A DNA stretch of 64,000 nucleotides, from positions 1 to 64,000 of the forward strand of contig CAADHD010000035.1 in assembly GCA_900696575.1 (NCBI GenBank), in the 5' to 3' direction. The first letter of the stretch is position 1; every line of letters starts with the position of its first letter. The notes beneath the pieces were generated by a model. The model worked only from the letters and a program-made list of their open reading frames with translations, was not told where the DNA came from and ran no database searches. Position numbers and translations under genes: made by a program. Below are positions 50,311 to 59,933 of this stretch, one piece after another. Source of the stretch: an uncultured Bacteroidota bacterium. GTDB lineage: Bacteria > Bacteroidota > Bacteroidia > AKYH767-A > OLB10.

Positions 50311-50318
50311 TAGCTTTG
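50311..50318 (+). promoter_or_regulatory. Candidate -7 element for the aldolase gene
   Basis: TAGCTTTG matches TAnnTTTG and lies 27 bases before the preferred ATG at 50345, giving a leader of about 20 bases. It supports that start over the one 25 codons further upstream. No clear -33 TTG. Confidence 0.4.
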
Positions 50319-50344
50319 CTCCGCTTAAAAATTCAAAAAAGAAT

Positions 50345-51403
50345 ATGTCATTGAAAAAGATTGAAACACTGCTTGGCGACCAGGCTGCTTACCTTTTGAA
50401 TCACGAATGTAAAACCGTATCCAAATCCGAATTGCATGAACCCGGACCTGATTTTGTTGACCGTATTTTTATTCCTTCCAACCGAAACAACAATGTACTG
50501 ATTAACCTTCAACGTATTTACAATCATGGAAGGCTGGCAGGCACAGGTTATCTTTCCATTCTTCCTGTTGACCAGGGAATAGAACACAGCGGAGGAGCAT
50601 CATTCGCTCCCAATCCTATGTTTTTTGATCCTGAGAACATTGTCAAGCTGGCCATTGAAGGCGGATGTAATGCCGTAGCTTCCACTTACGGAGTGCTGGG
50701 TGCTGTTTCGAGAAAATATGCCCATAAAATTCCATTCATTGTTAAGGTGAACCACAATGAATTTCTCACCTATCCGAATAAGTTTGATCAAATTATGTTC
50801 GGTACTATTCGTGATGCATACAATATGGGCGCTGCTGCTGTTGGTGCCACAATCTATTTCGGTTCTGCCGAATCAGCACGCCAGATTGTTGAAGTGTCAA
50901 AGGCTTTTGAAATGGCCCATGACCTCGGAATGGCTACTGTGCTGTGGTGTTATTTGCGAAATTCCGCTTTCAAAAAAGACGGAATTGATTATCATACTGC
51001 TGCTGACCTTACAGGCCAGGCCAATCATCTCGGTGTTACCATTCAGTCTGATATTATCAAGCAAAAACTGCCAACAAACAATGGCGGATATACTGCCTTG
51101 AATTTCGGCAAGACCCATAAAAAAGTGTATGAGCAATTGAGCAGCGACCATCCCATTGATTTGTGCCGTTACCAGGTACTCAATTGCTATTCAGGACGTG
51201 CAGGCCTGATTAACTCCGGTGGAGAATCGAAAGGCGCAAGCGATATGGCCGAAGCAGTTACAACAGCAGTAATAAACAAACGTGCAGGCGGGCAGGGATT
51301 AATTTCGGGCCGTAAAGCATTTCAGAAGCCTTTCAAGGAAGGAATTGAAATGCTGAATATTATTCAGGATGTATATCTTGAAAAGAAAATTACTTTAGCC
51401 TGA
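50345..51403 (+). CDS. Class I fructose-bisphosphate aldolase (DhnA-type)
   Basis: Glycolytic/gluconeogenic aldolase working through a Schiff base, 352 residues. Recognisable segments: [38 protein letters not shown] and [13 protein letters not shown]. The ORF could start 25 codons earlier at 50270, but that region overlaps the rsmG start and a candidate promoter, and the protein aligns from [12 protein letters not shown]. This archaeal-type class I enzyme is common in Bacteroidota. Confidence 0.93.
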   Translation: MSLKKIETLLGDQAAYLLNHECKTVSKSELHEPGPDFVDRIFIPSNRNNNVLINLQRIYNHGRLAGTGYLSILPVDQGIEHSGGASFAPNPMFFDPENIVKLAIEGGCNAVASTYGVLGAVSRKYAHKIPFIVKVNHNEFLTYPNKFDQIMFGTIRDAYNMGAAAVGATIYFGSAESARQIVEVSKAFEMAHDLGMATVLWCYLRNSAFKKDGIDYHTAADLTGQANHLGVTIQSDIIKQKLPTNNGGYTALNFGKTHKKVYEQLSSDHPIDLCRYQVLNCYSGRAGLINSGGESKGASDMAEAVTTAVINKRAGGQGLISGRKAFQKPFKEGIEMLNIIQDVYLEKKITLA

Positions 51404-51424
51404 TAATCTGTAATCCGAACTTCT

Positions 51425-52270
51425 ATGTCATGGTTTAAACGCATCAAAGAAGGGATTACCACCTCCACCAGGGAGAAAAAAGAAACTCCTGAAGGGCTGT
51501 GGTATAAATGCCCGGGATGCAAAAAAATTATTTCCTCTCAGGAACATGCTGACCAGATGTGGGTTTGCCCTAACTGCAATTATCATGAGCGCATAGGATC
51601 TGAAGAGTATTTCCAGATTTTATTTGATGACGGAAAATACACGGAAATTAATGCCGGCCTGACTGCAGGAGATCCGCTTAAGTTTGTTGATACCAAAAAA
51701 TATATTGACAGGCTCAAGGAATCACAGGCAAAAACAGGCTTGAAAGATTCTATCCGTACCGCACATGGTAAAGTGAATGGCCATAAACTGATGGTGGCAG
51801 CCATGGACTTCAAATTTATCGGAGGAAGTATGGGTTCGGTAATGGGCGAAAAAATTGCACGCGCCATTCAGTGTTGCATTGATAAAAAAATGCCGCTGTT
51901 GCTTATCTCAAAATCAGGTGGAGCAAGAATGATGGAAGCAGCCCTGTCGTTAATGCAAATGGCAAAAACCTCAGCTATGCTGACACGTCTTTCAGATGAA
52001 AAGCTTCCTTATATTTCCTTATTAACCGACCCTACTACCGGTGGCGTTACGGCCTCCTTTGCCATGCTTGGCGATTTGAACATTTCTGAACCCGGAGCGC
52101 TTATTGGTTTTGCCGGCCCGCGGGTGGTAAAAGAAACCATCGGGAAAGATTTGCCTAAAGGATTTCAAACAGCAGAGTTTGTTCTCGAAAAAGGATTTCT
52201 TGATTACATTATTGACCGAAGGCAATTAAAAGCCAATATTACAAGGGTACTCGATTTTTTTAAAAACTGA
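51425..52270 (+). CDS. accD: Acetyl-CoA carboxylase carboxyltransferase subunit beta
   Basis: Transfers the carboxyl group from biotin to acetyl-CoA in fatty acid synthesis, as a complex with AccA (not in the window). The N-terminal Cys4 zinc ribbon is CPGC...CPNC (about residues 28-50), followed by the crotonase-like carboxyltransferase domain with [19 protein letters not shown] and [13 protein letters not shown]. 281 residues, full length. The last base of its stop is the first of the next ATG. Confidence 0.97.
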   Translation: MSWFKRIKEGITTSTREKKETPEGLWYKCPGCKKIISSQEHADQMWVCPNCNYHERIGSEEYFQILFDDGKYTEINAGLTAGDPLKFVDTKKYIDRLKESQAKTGLKDSIRTAHGKVNGHKLMVAAMDFKFIGGSMGSVMGEKIARAIQCCIDKKMPLLLISKSGGARMMEAALSLMQMAKTSAMLTRLSDEKLPYISLLTDPTTGGVTASFAMLGDLNISEPGALIGFAGPRVVKETIGKDLPKGFQTAEFVLEKGFLDYIIDRRQLKANITRVLDFFKN

Positions 52271-52557
52271 TGATTGTTCGCATTGTCAGACTTACCCTTC
52301 AACCTGAAAAAGCAGAGGAGTTTCTGAATCATTTCAACAGAATCAAAAGCAGGATTGCAGGTTTTGATGGCTGCCTTTTACTTCAACTCCATCATGAACT
52401 GCATCATCCTAATGTTTTTTTCACCATCAGCCATTGGCAAAGCGAAAAACATTTAATGACTTACCAGCAATCTGATTTTTTTAAGGAAACATGGAATACC
52501 GTTAAACCGCTTTTCTTAAGCAAGGCAGAAGCATGGAGCCTTGAAAAAATTTTGTGA
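52270..52557 (+). CDS. Antibiotic biosynthesis monooxygenase-domain protein
   Basis: 95 residues forming one ABM ferredoxin-like domain: IVRIVRLTLQPEKAEEFLNHF opens it and FTISHWQSEKHLMTYQQSDFF is the typical second half. Such small proteins include quinol and heme monooxygenases, but many have no known activity. Its ATG overlaps the accD stop by one base, so it is co-translated with accD. Confidence 0.85.
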   Translation: MIVRIVRLTLQPEKAEEFLNHFNRIKSRIAGFDGCLLLQLHHELHHPNVFFTISHWQSEKHLMTYQQSDFFKETWNTVKPLFLSKAEAWSLEKIL

Positions 52558-52569
52558 GCGAAATGGTTA

Positions 52570-53166
52570 TCAGGGTATGTTCATCGTCTTGTGTGACTGT
52601 AAACTGATGCGCCACTTCGGATGCTGTTTCACAAAATCAATCATGAACGGAAGTATTTTATTTAAAACGCTGTACTCCGGCTGCAAAAAAAACCTGCAAG
52701 GCTGCGATACTTGTTTTGCATTCTCTTCAGCCCATTGAAAATCGGATTGGTTGAACACAATGCATTTCAATTCATCCGCTTTCGATAAGCTTTCTATCAA
52801 AGGCGATTTAAATTTTTTCGGTGAAACACAAACCCAGTCAAACGTTCCGGTAATGGGGTAAGCACCCGAAGTTTCAAGCGCTGTTTCAAAACCTGATTTT
52901 TTGAGCATGCCGGTAAGCGTTGTTAAATCATACATGCAAGGTTCTCCGCCCGTTATCACAGCAAACCGCGATGGATGTTTCAATGCTTCCTTTACGATTT
53001 TGCTTTCCTCAACCACCGGATGCGTTCCGGCATTCCATGACTCTTTAACATCGCACCATACACAGCCTACATCACACCCGCCAAGCCTGATGAAAAAAGC
53101 AGCGCGGCCGGTATGATAGCCTTCCCCTTGCAGGGTGTAAAACATTTCCATCAGCGGAAGACTCAT
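52570..53166 (-). CDS. queE: 7-carboxy-7-deazaguanine synthase
   Basis: Radical SAM enzyme that contracts the ring of carboxytetrahydropterin in queuosine precursor synthesis. 198 residues: MEMFYTLQGEGYHTG at the start, the CxxxCxxC cluster motif in GGCDVGCVWCDVKESW, and VITGGEPCMYD. The start codon is within 22 bases of the glycosyltransferase stop, so it may belong to that transcript. Other que genes are not in the window. Confidence 0.95.
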   Translation of the reverse strand: MSLPLMEMFYTLQGEGYHTGRAAFFIRLGGCDVGCVWCDVKESWNAGTHPVVEESKIVKEALKHPSRFAVITGGEPCMYDLTTLTGMLKKSGFETALETSGAYPITGTFDWVCVSPKKFKSPLIESLSKADELKCIVFNQSDFQWAEENAKQVSQPCRFFLQPEYSVLNKILPFMIDFVKQHPKWRISLQSHKTMNIP

Positions 53167-53187
53167 AAGCAGTAAAATTTAACTCAT

Positions 53188-54153
53188 TCACCAACCCGTT
53201 TTTTCACGGATAAGGTAAGTATTTCTGTCAGGTGAATTGCGCGCTATCATCTCACCGAGGAACCCTGCAACGAAAAGCAAAGTACCTAATATCATGCAGG
53301 TAAGTGAAATGTAAAACGAAGGCCGGTCGGCCAGCAGACGGGCCGGTAGATCATTGTAAACAGCGTAAAGTTTTGAAACTCCAAGATAAGCTGCTCCTAA
53401 AAATCCGAGCAGAAACATTACAGAACCCAAGAGTCCGAAGAGGTGCATGGGGCGCTTGCCGAAACGGGTTACAAAACTGATAGTAAGCAAATCAAGAAAG
53501 CCATTGATAAAGCGGCTGAATCCGAATTTCGATGTACCGAATTTGCGGGCATGATGTTCAACCGCTTTCTCTCCTATTTTTCCGAATCCGGCACGTTTGG
53601 CAATTACAGGAATGTAACGATGCATTTCTCCGTAAATCTCAATGCTTTTTACCACATCGCTGCGGTAAGCTTTCAGGCCGCAGTTAAAATCATGCAGGTT
53701 TTTAATTCCCGACACGTAACGGGTAACATGGTTGAAAAACCGACTGGGAATGGTTTTACTGATCGGGTCATTCCGTTTTTTCTTCCATCCTGAAACAAGG
53801 TCATAACCTTCTTCTTTTATCATCCTGTAAAGGGCAGGTATTTCGTCAGGGCTGTCCTGCATATCGGCATCCATAGTCAGCACGACCTCACCGGCTGCAG
53901 CGGCAAAACCTTCGTTCAACGCGGCTGACTTACCGTAATTCCTGCGGAAGCGGATTCCTTTTACATTTTTATTGACAGCACTCAGTTGTTCAATTACTTT
54001 CCATGAATTATCGGTGCTTCCGTCATCCACAAAAATCACTTCATAGCCCAGCCCTGCCTGTTGCAACACTTTCTCAATCCACTGCATTAAGGGTTGAAGC
54101 GATTCATCCTCATTAAGCAGGGGAATAACAATGCTGAGGTTCTTTGTTTCCAT
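53188..54153 (-). CDS. Family 2 glycosyltransferase, membrane-bound (DPM1/GtrB-like)
   Basis: 321 residues. The GT-A domain starts LSIVIPLLNEDESL and contains VDDGSTDNSW and the metal-binding DADMQDSP. Two C-terminal transmembrane helices (about 233-258 and 270-297) anchor it. This build is that of polyprenyl-phosphate sugar synthases, which load a sugar on a lipid carrier for use outside the inner membrane. It begins 2 bases after the DUF4199 gene stop. Confidence 0.9.
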   Translation of the reverse strand: METKNLSIVIPLLNEDESLQPLMQWIEKVLQQAGLGYEVIFVDDGSTDNSWKVIEQLSAVNKNVKGIRFRRNYGKSAALNEGFAAAAGEVVLTMDADMQDSPDEIPALYRMIKEEGYDLVSGWKKKRNDPISKTIPSRFFNHVTRYVSGIKNLHDFNCGLKAYRSDVVKSIEIYGEMHRYIPVIAKRAGFGKIGEKAVEHHARKFGTSKFGFSRFINGFLDLLTISFVTRFGKRPMHLFGLLGSVMFLLGFLGAAYLGVSKLYAVYNDLPARLLADRPSFYISLTCMILGTLLFVAGFLGEMIARNSPDRNTYLIREKTGW

Positions 54154-54155
54154 CG

Positions 54156-54677
54156 TTATAAAACGGATAATGGATTACGCCTGTAATAGGCGGCTGCAAA
54201 TAAGGAAACAATTATACCACCCAGCATCTTGGTGAAGAAATCATTCAGCACCACCTTGTTAATGGTTAAGCTTTCAATTTCTTTTTCCATTTCTGCATAG
54301 AGTTCATCATTGAAAAACATTTTGGATTGTTCCAGGCCGAGCAATGCTTCCTGAATATGCGCCTGAAGAAAAGCAGCTTTGGTAAAGTAGCTGAATAGGT
54401 AAACCAGAAAACCGAATAGTATGGCTGTAAAAAGTGTGGTCATTACTCCTGTTTTAAATGCCTGCCCATAGGTGATGAACCCACCGAGAAGCTTATCACG
54501 GAAATACTTGATGGATATACAGATAAACACAACCGGTATCCATGCTCCGAGCCAGGAAGCAGCGCCTAAGGGATTGCTGCCTTTCCAGTAAATAGCAAGG
54601 AAAATGAGAAAACTTCCAATGCCGCTCAACGCGCCATAATGCATGGTGGTACGCAGGCGGGGATTAAGGATAAACAT
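54156..54677 (-). CDS. DUF4199 membrane protein
   Basis: 173 residues with four membrane helices, matching DUF4199, a Bacteroidota family of unknown function found next to such glycosyltransferases. The longest frame opens with TTG at 54686, but that codon is part of a TACATTTG promoter element, so the ATG at 54677 (MFILNPRLRTTMHYG) is preferred, leaving almost no leader. Confidence 0.88.
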   Translation of the reverse strand: MFILNPRLRTTMHYGALSGIGSFLIFLAIYWKGSNPLGAASWLGAWIPVVFICISIKYFRDKLLGGFITYGQAFKTGVMTTLFTAILFGFLVYLFSYFTKAAFLQAHIQEALLGLEQSKMFFNDELYAEMEKEIESLTINKVVLNDFFTKMLGGIIVSLFAAAYYRRNPLSVL

Positions 54678-54683
54678 GGCGCA

Positions 54684-54691
54684 CAAATGTA
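54684..54691 (-). promoter_or_regulatory. Candidate -7 element for the DUF4199-glycosyltransferase operon
   Basis: On the minus strand this reads TACATTTG, an exact TAnnTTTG match, directly before the preferred start at 54677. Transcription would begin at or just before the ATG. Confidence 0.4.
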
Positions 54692-54740
54692 ATCAGGAGC
54701 AATAAGAATTTTAACGATTAATAAACCGGCAACTGCTGAT

Positions 54741-54771
54741 TAAAAAAAAGAAAACCGGAATGAATCCGGTT
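54741..54771 (-). terminator. Rho-independent terminator of the zinc peptidase gene
   Basis: AACCGGA (54753-54759) pairs with TCCGGTT (54765-54771) around a 5-base loop. On the minus strand the hairpin is followed by TTCTTTTTTTT. It is 26 bases after the peptidase stop. Confidence 0.9.
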
Positions 54772-54797
54772 CTCTTCATGATACTATTTATAACAAA

Positions 54798-55478
54798 TCA
54801 ATTTCTTCTGCTGGTGTAAATCATGATGTAATAAAGCAGTGTGGCTAAAGAGCCTATAGCAGCCACCACATAAGTCATGGCAGCCCACCAAAGTGCGTTT
54901 TTGGCTTTGGAATGTTCAAGCGAAGTTGCTACCCCGCTGTTTGTTAACCAAACCAATGCCCTGCGACTGGCATCAAATTCCACAGGCAGCGTTATGAAAC
55001 TGAACAAGGTGGTAGTAGCAAACATTACTATACCGAAAAGCAGCAACTGTGGAAATGTTTGCAGCATTAATACCCCGGCCAGTAAAATCCACATCATCCA
55101 TTTGGAAGCAATACTTACCACAGGCACCAGGGCAGAGCGCAACTGAAGCATGGAGTAGGCTTTGGCATGCTGAACGGCATGTCCGCATTCATGAGCGGCA
55201 ACAGCAGCGGCAGCAGCATTGCGACCGAAATATACATCATGGCTCAGGTTTACTGTTTTCTCCATCGGGTTGTAATGGTCGGTCAGTTTGCCTTCTACAG
55301 AAATTATTCTGACATCGTTTATGCCATTATCTCTAAGCATTTTTTCAGCAATATCTTTTCCGCTCAGGCCGGAACCAATCGGAGTTTCGGAATACTCATG
55401 AAACCTGCGTTTCAATTGCATCTGAACCAGCCACCCGATGGCCATGATGACGAACATGATTATGTATATTCCACTCAT
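54798..55478 (-). CDS. Membrane zinc metallopeptidase (YugP family)
   Basis: 226 residues: an N-terminal membrane helix, the zinc motif HECGH (in AAVAAHECGHAVQHA, about residue 94), and three more helices toward the C-terminus. The LSHDVYFGRNAAAAA segment before the motif is typical of the YugP/DUF-type neutral zinc peptidases. Physiological substrates are unknown. It is a single-gene unit with its own promoter and terminator. Confidence 0.92.
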   Translation of the reverse strand: MSGIYIIMFVIMAIGWLVQMQLKRRFHEYSETPIGSGLSGKDIAEKMLRDNGINDVRIISVEGKLTDHYNPMEKTVNLSHDVYFGRNAAAAAVAAHECGHAVQHAKAYSMLQLRSALVPVVSIASKWMMWILLAGVLMLQTFPQLLLFGIVMFATTTLFSFITLPVEFDASRRALVWLTNSGVATSLEHSKAKNALWWAAMTYVVAAIGSLATLLYYIMIYTSRRN

Positions 55479-55495
55479 AGTTTTAATTTTTTATG

Positions 55496-55503
55496 CAAAG
55501 TTA
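55496..55503 (-). promoter_or_regulatory. Candidate -7 element for the zinc peptidase gene
   Basis: On the minus strand this reads TAACTTTG, matching TAnnTTTG, 17 bases before the start codon; the leader would be about 10 bases. Confidence 0.45.
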
Positions 55504-55580
55504 GCAGGCAATGGTTCAGTCAGATGAACGTTGATTAAACACTATCAGAACAAAAACTAAACAACAAAGTTTGCGAAGAA

Positions 55581-57710
55581 TCAATAGAACTTGCCGCGAT
55601 TATCTTCTACCTTGGCTTTTTCTTTCAGCGCGTTGAACACTTCATAGCTTGCTCTGGCGCCAAGATTCATGGATTGTGATTTTTTATCTTGCGCAATATC
55701 CTTTGGGGTATCCGGTCCGGTAAACGAATCAACCGTAAAAATAAAAACTCCGTTTTCGCCTTTTACCGGTTTTGAAAGTTCGCCTTGTTTATAGGCAAAT
55801 ACAGCACCTGCCAAGGAAGGCTCCATACCAAGGTTCATGATATAGGGAGAAGCAAAGTTGAGACCTGTGGCTGTTTGTGCACTGTAACCTGCTTTGGCTC
55901 CAACCTCATCCAGATTTTTAGCTCCTTCGCTTAAGTACTTATTCAGATCTTCCATAATTTTTTTAGCTTTCATTTCTTTAATCACCGCTTCGGTAACCTG
56001 AGCACGAACATCGTCAACTTTGGCAGTTCCTTTTTCTTTTATGGATTCCACTTTGGCAACCACGAATTTATTGCCTATTTCGAATGCTTTAGAAACATCT
56101 CCTTTTTTAGCCTGAAATGCCCAACGGACCATTTCACGTGGCGACTCAAGCCCGGGAACATTTTTTTCTCCTTCGCTGAGTGTTTCCAGAACCCGCTTGT
56201 TCAGGCCCTGCTCTGCAGATGCCTTGTCAAACAATTCGGCAGTGTTATTCTTTCCGGCAAACTCATTGGCTTTTGCATACCATCCATTATAGGTTTTTGA
56301 GGAAGGCTCTATCTGCCGGTCTAAGTAAGAAATGCGAACTTGTTTAACCGGTTTGGTTGCGTCAAATACTTTGATAATGTGAAATCCGAAATTTGATTCC
56401 ACCACTTTTACTCCGCCTTTCGGAATTTCAAAGGAGCCTTTTTTGAAGCGCTCATCCATAGGGCTGTCCCAGGTCATCCAGTCAAGGTCTCCGTCTTTTT
56501 CGGCTGAAACTTTATCATCAGAGTTGTTACGGGCAAATTCTAAGTATTTTTTACTGTCTTTTTCACACAGCTTAAAGAGGCTGTCGGCCATTGCCTGTGC
56601 TTCTTCTTTGGTTCTTGTGGCGGTTGAGCGTTCTGCTCCTGCAAAGGCAACAAGGATGTGGCTAACCTTCACCGAATCAGGCCTTTCTCTTACTTCAGAG
56701 AGTTTAGCTGCTTTGAAGAATCCGTTTTCTTCGTAAGGGCCAATGACAGTACCAACGGGAGCATTAAACATTACCGAATCAAGAATCGGAGCGAGCGTTC
56801 CTTTTTTACTGAACTTCATATCAGGTCTTGAATCGGCATTGGCAGCAACAAAGGCAGAATCATTTTCTGCATTACGGAAATCTTCTATCCGTTTAGTTAC
56901 ATAATCTCTGGCAGCCTGTCTGTCCTCTTCTGAGGGAACAACTTCAAAAACTATGTATTCAACTTTTCGGGTGTGTTCCTGCTTGTATTTACCTGCATTG
57001 GCTTTAATGTAATTACTCAGTTCGCGGTCAGTAGGCTTAAACAATGAATCAGGAAGGGAAGAGAAGGGAATGTTAATGTATCGGATGGATGCCTGACGTT
57101 GTTGATTTTCTGCCTGGCGCTTTGCTTCGGCAGAAGTTACATACAAGCCGCCTTTAACAAGGTTGTCAAACTTTTGAGAAAGGCGTTCCTTGGCAATAGC
57201 TTTTTCAAAATTTACCCATTGAAGGCGCGTGCGTCCTGTCTGGTCCTGATCCATGTTTTTGAGAAACTGAACCACGTTAGCCGGATTAAACTCTCCGGTT
57301 TTAGGGTCTTTAAAAGCATCCTTAATCTGAGGGTGAACATTTTTTCCCTGCACCATATCAAAGATTTCTTCAGCGCTGACATTCAGTCCGGTTTTTTCGT
57401 ATTGTTTACCCAGCAATTCATCGTTCAATAGCTGACCCCAGGCCTGGTTACGCAATTGATCCATGGTATTCTGGTCAATCTGGTCTTTATTTGTATTAAG
57501 TTTATAGTTGACTTCCATTTCGCCAACCTTGGCTTCAAAATCCTGAATCTTGAATTTCTTGCCACCGATTATTCCTACAGTTGTATCGGTTCCTCTTAAG
57601 AAAGAACTGTTTGAGGTAAGCAAATCACCAAGGATAAAAGCGACCAGACTGAAACCCACTATACCGATCAACAGGCCAGCGCGCTGCCTGATTTTACCAA
57701 TTACTGCCAT
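55581..57710 (-). CDS. PpiD/SurA-like peptidylprolyl isomerase
   Basis: Membrane-anchored periplasmic foldase of 709 residues. One transmembrane helix (about 11-31, LLIGIVGFSLVAFILGDLL) is followed by a SurA-N/PpiD chaperone region, a parvulin domain (about 345-450, with VKVSHILVAF and GDLDWM... ending FGFHIIKVFD), and a second, more divergent parvulin-like region. It should assist folding of outer-membrane and T9SS proteins leaving SecYEG. A TATATTCG element at 57744-57751 lies 27 bases before a short leader. Confidence 0.93.
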   Translation of the reverse strand: MAVIGKIRQRAGLLIGIVGFSLVAFILGDLLTSNSSFLRGTDTTVGIIGGKKFKIQDFEAKVGEMEVNYKLNTNKDQIDQNTMDQLRNQAWGQLLNDELLGKQYEKTGLNVSAEEIFDMVQGKNVHPQIKDAFKDPKTGEFNPANVVQFLKNMDQDQTGRTRLQWVNFEKAIAKERLSQKFDNLVKGGLYVTSAEAKRQAENQQRQASIRYINIPFSSLPDSLFKPTDRELSNYIKANAGKYKQEHTRKVEYIVFEVVPSEEDRQAARDYVTKRIEDFRNAENDSAFVAANADSRPDMKFSKKGTLAPILDSVMFNAPVGTVIGPYEENGFFKAAKLSEVRERPDSVKVSHILVAFAGAERSTATRTKEEAQAMADSLFKLCEKDSKKYLEFARNNSDDKVSAEKDGDLDWMTWDSPMDERFKKGSFEIPKGGVKVVESNFGFHIIKVFDATKPVKQVRISYLDRQIEPSSKTYNGWYAKANEFAGKNNTAELFDKASAEQGLNKRVLETLSEGEKNVPGLESPREMVRWAFQAKKGDVSKAFEIGNKFVVAKVESIKEKGTAKVDDVRAQVTEAVIKEMKAKKIMEDLNKYLSEGAKNLDEVGAKAGYSAQTATGLNFASPYIMNLGMEPSLAGAVFAYKQGELSKPVKGENGVFIFTVDSFTGPDTPKDIAQDKKSQSMNLGARASYEVFNALKEKAKVEDNRGKFY

Positions 57711-57743
57711 AACAATTTATTGCTGATTTTTAAAAATGAGGGG

Positions 57744-57751
57744 CGAATATA
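57744..57751 (-). promoter_or_regulatory. Candidate -7 element for the PpiD-like gene
   Basis: On the minus strand this reads TATATTCG, the TAnnTTCG variant of the Bacteroidota -7 element. The implied start of transcription is about 27 bases before the ATG. It lies in the 71-base gap after the CorC-like gene. Confidence 0.3.
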
Positions 57752-57781
57752 CAACTGTAAAGAATAATAACATCTATAAGT

Positions 57782-59044
57782 TCAGCCATGAGTTTTAAGC
57801 ACCACGGTTTCAATTCTTGAACCTTTGATCGATTGAATTTTAAAGAAAAACGGATCAATGGTTATTTCCTCGTTCTGAGCGGGAATACTTTCGTGATAGT
57901 GCAGGATAAAGCCGGCCAATGTTTCATATTCTCCGGTTGGAATGTTGAAACCGTACTTTTCGTTAAGATAGTCAATTTCCAAAGAACCTGAAAAGAGGTA
58001 TTCATGCTCAGAAATACGGGTTTCGGTCAAAAGGTCAAGGTCGTGTTCATCCTGAATTTCACCGAAAATTTCTTCAATGACATCTTCAACCGTTGCCATC
58101 CCGGCCGTAAGACCATGCTCATCAACCACAACCACAACGCTGCGGTGTTCTTTGGTAAAATGCCTTAGTACCTCCAAAGCAGGAGTGGACTCAGGAACAA
58201 TGGTAACCGGCAGCAGAATAGATTTTACATCCGAAGGATTCTTGAACATTTCAAAGGAATGTACAAAGCCGATGATGTTGTCAAGCGATTCCTTGTAAAT
58301 CAAAATGCGCGAAAGCCGGGTTTCTGCAAACAGATGTTTAAGTTTTTCAATAGAAGTATCAAATTCAACGGCTACAATTTCGGGTCGGGGAACCATGCAA
58401 TTACGCACCTTAACTTTTCCGAAATCAAGCGCAGCCTGAAACATTTCAAGTTCGGTATTCAGGTCGTCATTATCACCCTTAGCCGGCTGGATATTACGTA
58501 CATAATAATCGAGGTCAACCCTTCCGAATTCAACTTTGTTTTCAGAAATATTGATTTTAAACACAGCCGAAAGCAGGGCATTTGAAAATTTCAGCACAAG
58601 ATAAACGGTGGGGTAAAACAACCAATACAAAGCCATCATAGGCAAGGCAAAAAGTGAAAGTGTTTCGTTAGGATTAATACGGAATAAAATTTTCGGGATG
58701 AATTCACCGGCAATCAGAATGATGAAAGTGGAGATTAACGTTTGGGTGATTAGCAGAAACGCTTCAGAGTTTCCGGCAACGGGAAAATACTGAATGAGCA
58801 ACGGATTGAGCAGAGCAGCCATGTAAATACCATAAACCACCAAGGCTATATTATTACCAATCAGTACAGCCCCAATGTACCAGGTAGGTTTATGCAGAAA
58901 ATAACTGAGCAGCCGGGCTGTAAACTTTCCTTGCTTCCTGTCAATTTCAATTCTGAATTTATTGGAAGTAAGAAACGCTATCTCCATGCCTGAAAAAAAA
59001 GCTGAAAATAAAAGTGAAACAAGAATTACAGCGGTTAAACTCAT
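57782..59044 (-). CDS. CorC/CNNM-domain protein, GldE-like
   Basis: 420 residues. An N-terminal CNNM domain with about four membrane segments (SLLFSAFFSGMEIAFLTSN opens it) is followed by a pair of CBS domains (MVPRPEIVAV... and VVVVDEHGLTAGMATVEDVIEEIFGEI) and a small CorC/HlyC domain. Related proteins handle magnesium or act as GldE in gliding Bacteroidota; which applies here is undecided. Its start overlaps the stop of the small upstream gene by 4 bases. Confidence 0.88.
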   Translation of the reverse strand: MSLTAVILVSLLFSAFFSGMEIAFLTSNKFRIEIDRKQGKFTARLLSYFLHKPTWYIGAVLIGNNIALVVYGIYMAALLNPLLIQYFPVAGNSEAFLLITQTLISTFIILIAGEFIPKILFRINPNETLSLFALPMMALYWLFYPTVYLVLKFSNALLSAVFKINISENKVEFGRVDLDYYVRNIQPAKGDNDDLNTELEMFQAALDFGKVKVRNCMVPRPEIVAVEFDTSIEKLKHLFAETRLSRILIYKESLDNIIGFVHSFEMFKNPSDVKSILLPVTIVPESTPALEVLRHFTKEHRSVVVVVDEHGLTAGMATVEDVIEEIFGEIQDEHDLDLLTETRISEHEYLFSGSLEIDYLNEKYGFNIPTGEYETLAGFILHYHESIPAQNEEITIDPFFFKIQSIKGSRIETVVLKTHG

Positions 59045-59241
59045 GAACTGCCTTCGTTCTTCTTAATTTTCTCCTGTTGTATCCGTTGCTTTCTGCGGAT
59101 GAGGAAAAGGATAAATGCAATGCCGGTAAAAAACAGAACAAACGTAGCGCTTGGCAACCCTTCATTCAACCATTTAAAAACAGCAAATCCTGCCCCGAAC
59201 AGGGTAACGGTTAACCAGGAAATTTCGAGCATTCGCAGCAT
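59041..59241 (-). CDS. Small membrane protein of unknown function
   Basis: 66 residues with two membrane helices (about 8-23 and 31-48) and a basic, charged C-terminus (RRKQRIQQEKIKKNEGSS). It is supported by tight packing: 3 bases after the lptC stop and a 4-base overlap with the CorC-like gene. No family is recognised with confidence. Confidence 0.7.
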   Translation of the reverse strand: MLRMLEISWLTVTLFGAGFAVFKWLNEGLPSATFVLFFTGIAFILFLIRRKQRIQQEKIKKNEGSS

Positions 59242-59244
59242 GGT

Positions 59245-59781
59245 TTATTTTTTTACGTTAATGGTTCCTTTAACTTTCAGAATACGATACCATGAGAAAT
59301 CTTCGTTGGCTTCCAAACCTTCGCCAAAGATAACTTCATCAGAAGTAGTAATCTTGGCAAAGGCATCTGTCCTGATCCGTTTTGTCCGTTCATCCCAAAT
59401 CAGATGTTCGGTATTCAGCATTTCATTCTTTTCATTTACAACTACAACATTATTCTTAGCTTCCATAATTTTTTCCTGCTCACGGCTTATAGCCCAACGG
59501 GCCGTAAGGCTGGAAGTTACTTTCTTATTTTTATTGTAGAACTGCAGTTTCACTCCATCTTTCATAAGCAAATGCGGATTGTCACCGGTAAACCTTTCCA
59601 TCAGCGGGGCCTGAAGTATGGCTTTCAGCTGAAAGGAATCGCTGTACATAATTTTCACATCGCGGCCAGTTTCAACCGGTAATACTTCTTTTCGGGATGC
59701 TTTGATTATGTCTTCTTCTTTATTCTGGCAGGAAGAAATGATAAAAAGCAAAAAAGGCAGTAACAAAACAGGGTGTTTCAT
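59245..59781 (-). CDS. lptC: LPS export protein LptC (lipoprotein form)
   Basis: Bridges LptFG and LptA in LPS transport. The start at 59781 gives a lipoprotein signal with lipobox ISSC (Cys18) and 178 residues; the frame is open 42 codons further up without a plausible signal, and an ATG at 59796 is the other option. The periplasmic beta-jellyroll has LLMKDGVKLQFYNKNKK and TSSLTARWAISREQ. Lipoprotein LptC is common in Bacteroidota, whereas E. coli LptC has an uncleaved helix. It heads a unit with the small membrane and CorC-like genes. Confidence 0.87.
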   Translation of the reverse strand: MKHPVLLLPFLLFIISSCQNKEEDIIKASRKEVLPVETGRDVKIMYSDSFQLKAILQAPLMERFTGDNPHLLMKDGVKLQFYNKNKKVTSSLTARWAISREQEKIMEAKNNVVVVNEKNEMLNTEHLIWDERTKRIRTDAFAKITTSDEVIFGEGLEANEDFSWYRILKVKGTINVKK

Positions 59782-59894
59782 CACGTTTGCTTTCATGCGT
59801 GTAAAATTAATGCACCTGACCATACGGCCAATCATTCTAAAAAATTGTTTTCTGAAAATTGGTGCCTTAGGGGAAACATGCATTACAAATGTGT

Positions 59895-59910
59895 CACATG
59901 AGGGCATGTG
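59895..59910. repeat. Inverted repeat between lptC and murA
   Basis: CACATG (59895-59900) and CATGTG (59905-59910) form a hairpin around AGGG, flanked by two copies of TTACAAA (59883-59889 and 59911-59917). It lies 24 bases after the murA stop and before lptC. There is no T run, so it may be an operator or an mRNA 3' stem rather than an intrinsic terminator. Confidence 0.5.
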
Positions 59911-59933
59911 TTACAAACGCGCGCCTGTATTAG

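Noticed and set aside
50270-50344. 25 extra N-terminal codons of the aldolase
   Set aside because: They overlap the rsmG start and a promoter element and do not look like the conserved protein start.
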